A program made the translations under genes and the position numbers. 64,000 nucleotides of DNA, taken from NCBI RefSeq assembly GCF_031877795.1, contig NC_133955.1, forward strand, positions 3,410,001 to 3,474,000. The letters run 5' to 3'. Shown here one piece after another: positions 46,144-54,875 of the stretch. The number at the start of each line of letters is the position of its first letter. The stretch's first letter is position 1. The notes under the pieces were generated by a model. That model searched no databases and was not told where the DNA came from. It saw only the letters and a list, made by a program, of their open reading frames with translations. The DNA is from Strix aluco (lineage: Eukaryota; Chordata; Aves; Strigiformes; Strigidae).

Positions 46144-49100
46144 TGCCCTTCCCCTGAGGGCTGCCTTGGAAAATAACCTCTTCCAGCTGCGGGGTCTGTG
46201 CGTGGCTCGTGGCCAGGAGGCACCGGGGCCTTATTAGCTCCAGGGATGGGTGATTATCCACAGGTGTCAGATGGGAAAATTGAGATGTAAAGCAGCGAAA
46301 GCATTCTATGATTCGATGATGAAATGGCTGGACCCAAGGTGGAAAGTAAATTGGTTTTGGGGCTATGGATGGACCTGCTGTTTTCTTGCAGCAGGCTGAG
46401 TGTAGTGGGGATGTGCCTTTGCTTTTGAGCAGGGACTAAAGGTTGGCCCAAAGCATCAGGACCACGAGCAGATCTTGTCCTGACTGCGTAGGTTTAATCT
46501 AAGGCTACAGAGGGGCTAAAAGCCCTGTTGGGTGCCTGGGTAGGGCTGCAGAGGGGAATATTTCACCCTGGTTGCTCTTGGCTGGGGATTAGCAGCACCC
46601 TGAAGCAGGAGGGGGGATGGACCCCGCCGTGCTCTGCCCGGGGCCAGCCCTGGCTGCTATTCTCGCTCAGCCGTGTCTGCTTTTTTTTTTTGGACTGTTT
46701 TTTGTCTTCAGCCAGCCAGGCACCCCATCTCCCAGACAGGAGAGATGAAAATGAGCTCTCGTCCTCTGTGGAGGAGAAGATGAGGGAGAGACACGGAGGA
46801 AAAGTGAGGGAAATTAAGCAGAAATAGCTTCAGGGGTCATTTAAAAATATCCCCACGACTCCCTTAAATATATATTTAGCAAGAATTCATAGTCCATGGC
46901 TGACAGAGCTCCAGGCACCAAATGTACAGAGTGGTTTTTGATAAAGACCCACGGGATCTAGCACAGCTTAGAGGGGAAGGAGGTCTGTGGGATGGAGATG
47001 GGGAGATCCAAGGGCAGGAGCAGGAGGCTGCAGGGTTGCTCTGAGCCACCCTCCTGTGCCCATGAACTGCCCCCACACTGCATAAAGCCTCATGTTGAGC
47101 CTTTTGGGTCTCTAAAACAAGGTCCTTTTCCATCAGGGTCTACCAGCAGGCCTAATGCAGGGCTTCTGCTGGTGGGGTAGGGCTGGCAACACAACCCTTG
47201 GAGACCCCGTGCGCTCTCACCAGCCTGCGTGTGGCAGGTTCGTGGTGCCACCACCCCGTCCATCGTAGTTTTCCTCCTTTGGGATTAACCTGTGCTGGTT
47301 CCTCTGCCTGAGTGACAGCCTGGCTTGGGTTCTTGTCCCCATGAAGGCTGGGAGCAGATGAGGAGGTGTTGGACTGAGCCCAGCCCTTCTGGAGAAGGGA
47401 GCTGCTGACGGACCAGCCAGAGGGTTGGAAAGGCGTGGGATTGAATCAGTAATGAAACACCCGCGAGGAGACATGAGTGGCAGGTACAGTCCCGTGGGAG
47501 GAAGAGTACGAAGCCACTGTGGGGCTGACGCTCAGCAGGTTTAAAGCACCAGGGTGGCTGGGAGCAGCACTACACCCCTCGCACCAGCTGGCCCATTGGC
47601 ATTGAGATCCCAAAGTGTTTTCCAGCTCCAAGTGCCTTAAAAGTAAGAAGATCCCCTTGTTCCTAGGAGCAGCCCAGGCTAAAGACCCTGTCCCAGAGCA
47701 GCCCTCACTGCCCGGCTCCCAGATCCGCCCCAGGAGCTGCAAGATCAGCCAGAGTCCATGAATTATTCATTGCTCCTTCGTGGTGCACAGGATTCTGTTA
47801 CACCGTGGAGAAGGGTCTCCTTGAGCAACAAAGTCTTGCCCAGGGCTGTCGGCTTGGAAACCCAAGAGCTAGAGGGAATTCAGCTCGCACGTTCCTTCCT
47901 CAGGTCCAGCATTGCTCTGACAGTAAAGTCAGGCGGGTTTTTGACTTTGGGGCCCTGACTGAAGGTTGGTGGGTGTCTCCTTACAGACCTGCGGGCTTTA
48001 TTGATTGTCTCCTGCCTGAATTCCCACCCCGTCCAGATTGTAACTGTTCCCCTCAAGATGACAAATGGAGCTGCCAGCCTCTGATTTATTTTAATTGCCA
48101 TTTTTCCCTCCTGCTAGCAACATAAAGACATGATGAAAGCATGCTGGAGTACCCAAGCTGGGAGATGCTGGGCTGGAGGGTGTTTGGTGCTTGGTGGGGG
48201 CATTGTCCGTCTCCACCTTCCTGGCACAGAAAAACCCCTCTCTGAAAACCCCCAGTGTGGGGAAACTGAGGCAACAGAGCTGGTTAGGAGGAGGTGGGAA
48301 TTTGCGCATGGGTGATGGGGAAGAGAAAACAGCATCAGGCTGCCTGTGCATGGCAGGGGGTGGTAGGATTGGAAGGGGGATAGCTAGTTAAAAAAGGCAT
48401 GTGTATCCGCAGGGCAGAGGGGTTCCAGGTACCTTCTGGGCTCCTTGCCTGCCGATGTGTTTCACCACGACGCCTTTATTGCTTGGGGAGGTGTCGGAAG
48501 GAAGATGTTGTGAAGACTTGGTCTTTTCTCCTCTAGGGCTGCAGGCAAAAATGCCCTGACGGGACAGGAGAGGACGTGCTGTTTGGCATGATGCTCCCCG
48601 CTCCCACCGCGGCTGGAGCATGTCACAGGGAAGAGCTGTGAGACATGACACACACCACCCTGAAGACTAAAGGGAGGTGGGGGACTTCTGCATTTTTGTG
48701 ACAGCGTCTGGCACAGCAGGAACAAGGTGCCGATCCTTAGCGGGGTGGAAGAGAGGCGCGAGGTGCCTGGGAGCTGGCCGGCACATGGCGCCATCTCCTT
48801 GGTCCCCTCGTGTGAGCGCTGGGCTCCCTGCAGGCTTCTGCCCAGCTTCTCCTTTCCCAGCTGCTTGTGCAAATGGTTGAGAAATGTCTTTTGCTGCAGG
48901 CTGTGTCCTTGCTTTCCTCCCCGCTGGGACACGGGGAAAGGGCGCAGGTCTCAGCTGTGGGGAGCAGGGCACTGGTGCCGCCGGCTGGCTTTTCACAGCA
49001 TCCCTTAGCACTGCCTCTCCCCTCCGGAGCCAGTGCCACTCATCCTGCAAACACGTCACACTCGACGGTGACGTTATAGCTAGTGCAGGGATGGGGGGGG

Positions 49101-52100
49101 TCTCCCCCCCATATTCCCCCTCTCTCCATATCCAAGGAGAATCCTCCTCCACCAAAGGCACTCAAGAGCCCTGGCTGAGACCAAGCCACATCGTGGGTGT
49201 TTGGGTCATTTTGGGGCCCCGTGGTTATGTGAGGTCCCCCTCCTCCAGAGCTGCCACCTGTTTGCCGTCTGCCCAGCAAGACCCAGCTCGTGCGAGGCTG
49301 CTGCGGCGCTCGTTCGTCATGTCCCGGCCGTGGCAGCGTGTCACCATGCGGTGACATGGCAATGGCTCGAGCGGAGGCTCCAGTGTTTAAAGGCGCCGGC
49401 CTGCCGGGATCGTGGCGGGTCTCGGCTCTGCTCGGTGTGAGCACAGACGGGCCAAGTCCTTCTGGGCTGTGCTGCTCCTCGCTGAGAGGACAGCTTCGTT
49501 TTCCTCCTGAGGAGGGAGAGGAACCGAGACACAGCGTGATGATGGACCAGATCGCTGCCTCTCGGTGAAAGGGTCTCTGAGCGGAGTGGGATGTAAAACG
49601 GGGCTCCTCTGAGCACAGGCAGCGATTGGAAGGCAAAGGCACCAGCTTGCAGGGGGCAGATGGACCGGAGGCAGACATGAGCCAAACCACCTGAAGCCCA
49701 GTGGCTTCCCAGGGCGCTGCTTGGCTTCCTCGGGCTGCATCCCCACAGGAGGAACCAGGTGGGCACCCAAAATCAGGCGTCTCCATCCCGTACAGACATC
49801 GCTGTCCTGAGCGGGGCCATCCCAGGGAGGGCAGCTGGGGACTGGAAAGGGCAGGAGGCCAAGGGCAAGGAGGGTCCCTGGGTGTACAAATCTTTGTAAT
49901 TACAGATTCACGTCCGTGCACCAGCTATCCTCAGGACACAGGGCTTTGGTGAAGGATGTGACCCCGCAATGTGATCCTGGATCCCCGATCCTGCCTTAAT
50001 TCTCTCTGTACTTTGGGGGTTTATTTTTCCCTCTCCATTAATCTCTGAATATTAGGTGGAAAGCGAACAATTACTGTGCTAATGGCTCCATAAATTCCTT
50101 CATTACTTATTAAACTCGATCACTCCCCATGCAGCAGAGGAAAAGAGATGAAATGGAGAAGAAAAGGGAGCGGAGGGGGGGTTAGGAGGGGCTGCGCCAG
50201 GGCAGAGGGCCCAGCTCCTGCGGCCGGCCCCGGGCAGGGCTGCGGCAGCGGGGCCGGATCAGGCCCCGGTAATTCCTGGGCTGCCGTTGCCCTCTGCCGG
50301 CAGCGGGACAGGCAGGGGCTGCCTGCTCTGCCCGCCGGGCAGGAGGGGACAGAACCCCGGGGCTGGGGGGGTCCCCGGGGGGCAGGAGGCTGGGGAGCAC
50401 CGGGGTGTCTGGGGCTGCTCGTTGTGAGGATGCTCCGAGGAGGTTGACGGGCAGGATGGGGCGCAGGGACCCCCCCCTGCTTGCAAAAGCTGTCCCCAAA
50501 CCCGCAGGGACGGTGCTGAGCAGAGCTGAACCAGGGCAGGTTGAGGAGCCTGGCTTTAGGCTGCGCTTAACCTGAGGAGAGGCCCAGGGCAGGTTGAGGA
50601 GTCTCGAACCACAGCCCATCTTCAGGCCGCCGGCGAGCGCCGGACACCGTTTTCCCGGTTGCAGGAAGAAATCCGCTCTCTCCCGGCTTTCCTCGAGGTG
50701 CTGGGAGCTGCCTTGCGGTTTGCTGCCAAACCTCACCGGCATCCCACAGGGTGGATGTTCTCCAGTTTGGTTTGTTTGTTTTGTTTTTTTTTTTTTTTTC
50801 TGCTGGCGAAGGCGAGGTCTGGGTCGCTGCGGAGATCGTCGCAAGGATTGCAGCGACGGTTCGAGGGAAGCTTTCACCTCCTCTCCGGGTCAGAGTCCAC
50901 GACAGCTCACTTCTGGGCTGGCAGCTCTGCTCCCGGGAGGGCTCTTGTGGCCTCGCCTAAGTGAAGCTAATGTATTTCGACGTCTCTAATGGCCAGCTGG
51001 GATCCAAGCGCATCTCCAGGAAGAAAGGCAGCTCGTCTGAATGCAAAACTGCAAACAAGCAAACGCCTCCCCAGCCGAGATGCTCGCAAGTCTTCTGCCT
51101 GTGTCGATCAGCAGGGCTCAGAGCGGGGGCTTTGGGATCCTGCCAGGGAGCCTTCTTCGCTTCTCCTCCTCCATCAGGCTGACCTGTTCCTCTGCAGTCA
51201 TCTCCAGCCAGGTTTTGAAAGGAAGAGGCGCAGTTAAAGTCCTAGAGAATGGGTTTTGCAGGAAAACGGCAAGTTTCTATGGTTCTGCAACACCCAAATA
51301 TCGTCTGGGATGAGCCCAGCTCCGCAGAGGGACCTGGATGCCCAACTCCCATGGACACCAAATGTAATTAGACATTTCTATCTAGGCCAGGGGCTCAAGG
51401 GCCATCTGGCACCTTAATTATTCATACACATATATAAGCACAGACAGAGCGCTCTTTATCTAGCCTGGGCCTGGGGGGAGATTCCTGCTTACGCCGGGTC
51501 GTTTCTCATGGCCTGACACAGCGTGCTCTGCTCCGGGGCTGGTTTCAGGTGCTGCGTTGCCTTTTCCTGGTGCCAAAACCAGCTCCAAAACGCACCAGCG
51601 CCGCTGAACTGGGCACTGCAGAGATCCACGTCGATGGTGGCTGACGCAGAGATGGAAAAATCCAGGAGGAGAAGAGTTCCCCCTTGGAAGGAGCGGGTCA
51701 GGAGGACTGAAATCAGATTAAATGTCTGTCAGGAGGGCCTGTCCCTGTGGTGATGTGGCCCAGCGCTCCCCCAAGGTGTCTTTTACGCTGTGACTCATCA
51801 GCTGAGGAATTTCAATTTCTGTCTTTCTCTCCCAACCCGAGGCACCACGAGGAAGCGGTTAGGACCTTGGCAGATAGAAGTCTCTATCACTAGCTGTTTA
51901 AAGTGATGCATTTCCTCTCAAGCCAGTGGAGCTGTGCCAGGTTTTACCAGATGTAACCTCAAAGATGAAGCTGAAATATGGTAAAATAGGTTTTTCCCCA
52001 CAGTTTCATCTTACCCAGCTGAGGAGTGATTCCTCAGCTCCTCTGCGATGCTCTGACAGACACCATGGGACAGGCAGGAGGGGAGCTGGCGGGGAGGGGT

Positions 52101-53640
52101 TCTGCATGGGATGTGGGTACATCTGATCCAGACTGAAATGATGGGTTTTTTTAAATTGTAAACTGGGATATTCTGGTCCCCAAAGCATGCCGTGGGCTGG
52201 GCCTCCTTCCTCGGTCATTTCCCTCCCAGCCTCCAGAAACCTTTCTAGCAACCCTGGCCTTGGAAGCAAGGAATTTCTGTAAAATGGTAACACCTTGACA
52301 AAACAGCATTTTTTTCTAGGGGGAAACAATAACGCCTGAGCTTTATCCTTTAGTTGTGTCTCCCCAGGAAAGCGGCTCGACCTGGACAAGAGCAGCGGTT
52401 GCGATAAGCCTGTCTGACAGACTCCATGTCTCGCTCAGCCGAGGCTCCTCTGCGCCGGTGATGCCGCCCCTCCCGCACATACCTTTGTATCACTTCATCT
52501 GGATGATCCACATCCACCTAATTGTATCTGTCTTCCATATACTTTATGATAATTATATCCACATGAGCCAAGCTCCCATATCATTGCAGGTCTGTCTCCG
52601 ATACGCCTGTTGGGTTAACTCAGTGTTGTTGCATAGGAGGATCTCATTTTCAGAAGCTCAACATATATTTCAACCACAATTTCTATCACTCCTAGGTCTA
52701 TATTTAGACATCAGCTATTTACCCACCACTGAAAACCCACCCACAATTTCAGGAGCCTCTGTGTACCATCTCTGTCAGAAGATGATATGACAGGGAGAAA
52801 CGCGGTCTAATGGACCGCTATTAAAAAATCTGATTCAATTCTCCCTCGGTTGGATTAAGACGTTTCTGGGGACCGATCCTATTTCCATGGGGTGACACAG
52901 AGATGCGAGGACATTTCACTCAGAGGCCCAGCGAGGGAACATTGTGCTTTCTGCTCTCCTTATTTTCAAACCACTTAGGCTGTGATTATAAAACATGGCT
53001 CAGGGGGGCCGTAGCATCGCTGGGTTAGAGGAAGTTCTTCCTACTGCAGTGTGGTTGCAGGTTTTTGTTTTTTTTTTTTCTCCTCAGGTACTGCTGGATT
53101 TCAATGTTTTCATGGCAGCCAAGAAGAACGAAGGGATAATTCTCCAGCATAACCCTGAGGGTGTGAAATTACGGTTTGGGGAGGGTGATTTATGGGATAG
53201 TAGGATGCAGGGGCAGCACTTCCATCAGGGACAGCAGCTTTCTCACCCTTTGAACCTTTTTTTTTTTTCCCTTCTACACTACGCACAGGCAGAGTAGGGA
53301 GGAAAGAGGAGCAAAGTAGGACAGGGGCCCATGTGGCAGCGCTCGGGGGAGTGGGATCCTCACAAGATACACAGATTAGAGCTGCTTTTGTTCGATGAGG
53401 ACTGGGTTTCCCTGTTCTGGAGGTCGCTGCAGCTCCAAACCTCAGAGGAAGGCCCAAAATAAAGCTCTTTCCTAACCACCTCAACCTTCAGCTCCCAAAA
53501 GGTAACACTGGCAAAAGTGAAAATGTATCAGCGTAACTAACGTTTTCTATGAAGCTTTAAACAGGGAATACTGCCCGGGGTTTGATTGCCTCGAGCGAGG
53601 CAGTAACAGGGCGAGGTGTGACCGTGACCTGCGGTCAGTC
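46144..53640. other. Intergenic stretch upstream of RBM15
   Basis: I see no confirmed gene. It contains exon-like segments at 46712-46803 and 53088-53160, and AT-rich islands at about 51.36-51.47 and 52.48-52.80 kb. A GC-rich patch lies at 50.16-50.45 kb. A non-coding transcript antisense to or upstream of RBM15 could start in the CpG-rich end of this region, but nothing in the sequence proves it. Confidence 0.45.
52480..52800. promoter_or_regulatory. Candidate conserved AT-rich regulatory island
   Basis: About 320 bases of AT-rich, non-repetitive sequence inside GC-rich surroundings, 1.3 kb before the RBM15 CpG island. It includes several ATTA-type words and no simple repeat. It is chosen by composition only. 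Confidence 0.2.
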
Positions 53641-54051
53641 CCCTCCTCCCTGCCGCTCCTCCTCAGGCTCCAGCACCCAGGAGGGGAGGGCCGGGTCCCG
53701 GGGCTGAGCCCGGTGCTGGCGGCCCAGAGGCCTGCGGGGCTCTGGTGTGTATTTCCCGGGGTGGACACGGAGAGGGCACCAGGCACAGGGCGGAACAGGC
53801 ACTGACTGCAGGCCGAGCTTTCGCTCCCTGCTCGAACGCTCTCTCCTTTCCCCCTCCGGTGAAGTTGAGCCCCAGCCCGCCCCGCTGGCGCTTATCCCCC
53901 GGCCGTTCGCGCGTCCCTGCGGGCTGAGGAGACGGGCGTAGACCACGCACCCGCCCACGCCCCCTCCCCGCCGCAGCCCGGCGCGCTCTGAGCCCTCAGC
54001 CGCGGCCGCACGGCAAACTCCGCCGGGGAACCGCCCTCTTCCCCTTTGCGA

Positions 54052-54736
54052 CCAATCAGAGTCAGAGAAAGCGTGACTGATCGCCACTGTAGCCTATCTG
54101 CAAGCTACCTGACTGCACTCAATCAGATGCCTGGGGAGATTTTTCTCGCCCAATGATAAACGAAGAGTGGAGCTTGGGTAGCAGCCCGCGCTTCTTCGGG
54201 AGCGGCGTAGACTTCAGCCAATCAGAGCAGCGCAGGGAAGGTTACCCCTGACCAATGAGGAAAGGGGGCGGGGAAAGAGGGGCTCGCGAGAATTTGAGAG
54301 GGACGATGGGAACCCGCGTCTAAGCTAGCGGGCCAATGGGAAAGGGCAGGGCGGGGCCGCAGCAGGACCATTATAACTGGCAGGTAAGAGAGCCAATCAG
54401 AAGAAGGAGGTACGTTCGGCCCAATGGTCAATGAGCAGGGGAAGTCCTCCCAGCGTTGAACTGCTACGATTGACAGGGATGCCCCCAATCAGAAGGCCGC
54501 GCCCTTTCTAACCGTCCAATGACCGAGCGAGGCGGGGAGGAGTGTGGCGAGGGGAGGCTCTTCCCGCCCCCTCCTCGCTGGCGCTCGAGGCCGGCCGGTG
54601 GAAGGACAGCCTGCTGAGCCAATTGAAAACGGCAAAGAGGGGGAGTGGGCGGGCCTTCCGCCCGGCGGGGGCGAGGGGGTGGGGGCGCCTCGCTCGGCGG
54701 CCAACGAGGGCGTCGGGCCGGCGCCGAGCGCCCAAT
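54052..54736 (+). promoter_or_regulatory. RBM15: Array of eleven CCAAT boxes in the RBM15 promoter
   Basis: CCAAT occurs at 54052, 54150, 54218, 54252, 54333, 54393, 54421, 54485, 54516, 54619 and 54732, always on the + strand. Four are CCAATCAGA and three CCAATGA, close to the NF-Y consensus. A decayed TCAATCAGA lies at 54119. About one CCAAT per strand would be expected by chance in this length. NF-Y (NF-YA/B/C) is the known main binder of CCAAT boxes in CpG-island promoters. Several gaps are close to 30 or 60-68 bases. Confidence 0.85.
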
Positions 54737-54774
54737 GGGCGCTGAGGGGGCGGGGCTCGCTGCCGCCGCGGCTT

Positions 54775-54787
54775 CCAAGATGGCGGC
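54775..54787 (+). promoter_or_regulatory. RBM15: YY1-type motif near the RBM15 transcription start
   Basis: CCAAGATGGCGGC matches the well-known YY1 motif that typically sits just downstream of transcription starts in housekeeping genes. It lies about 90-100 bases before the start codon, so the 5' UTR is probably about 100 bases. Its own ATG is out of frame with RBM15. Confidence 0.65.
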
Positions 54788-54875
54788 GGGTGCGTGAGCG
54801 CGGCGGTCAGTCAGTCGGTGAGGCCGCCGGCGGGAGCAGGGCCGGGGGCGGGTGGGGGCCCCGCCGCCCGCCGCC

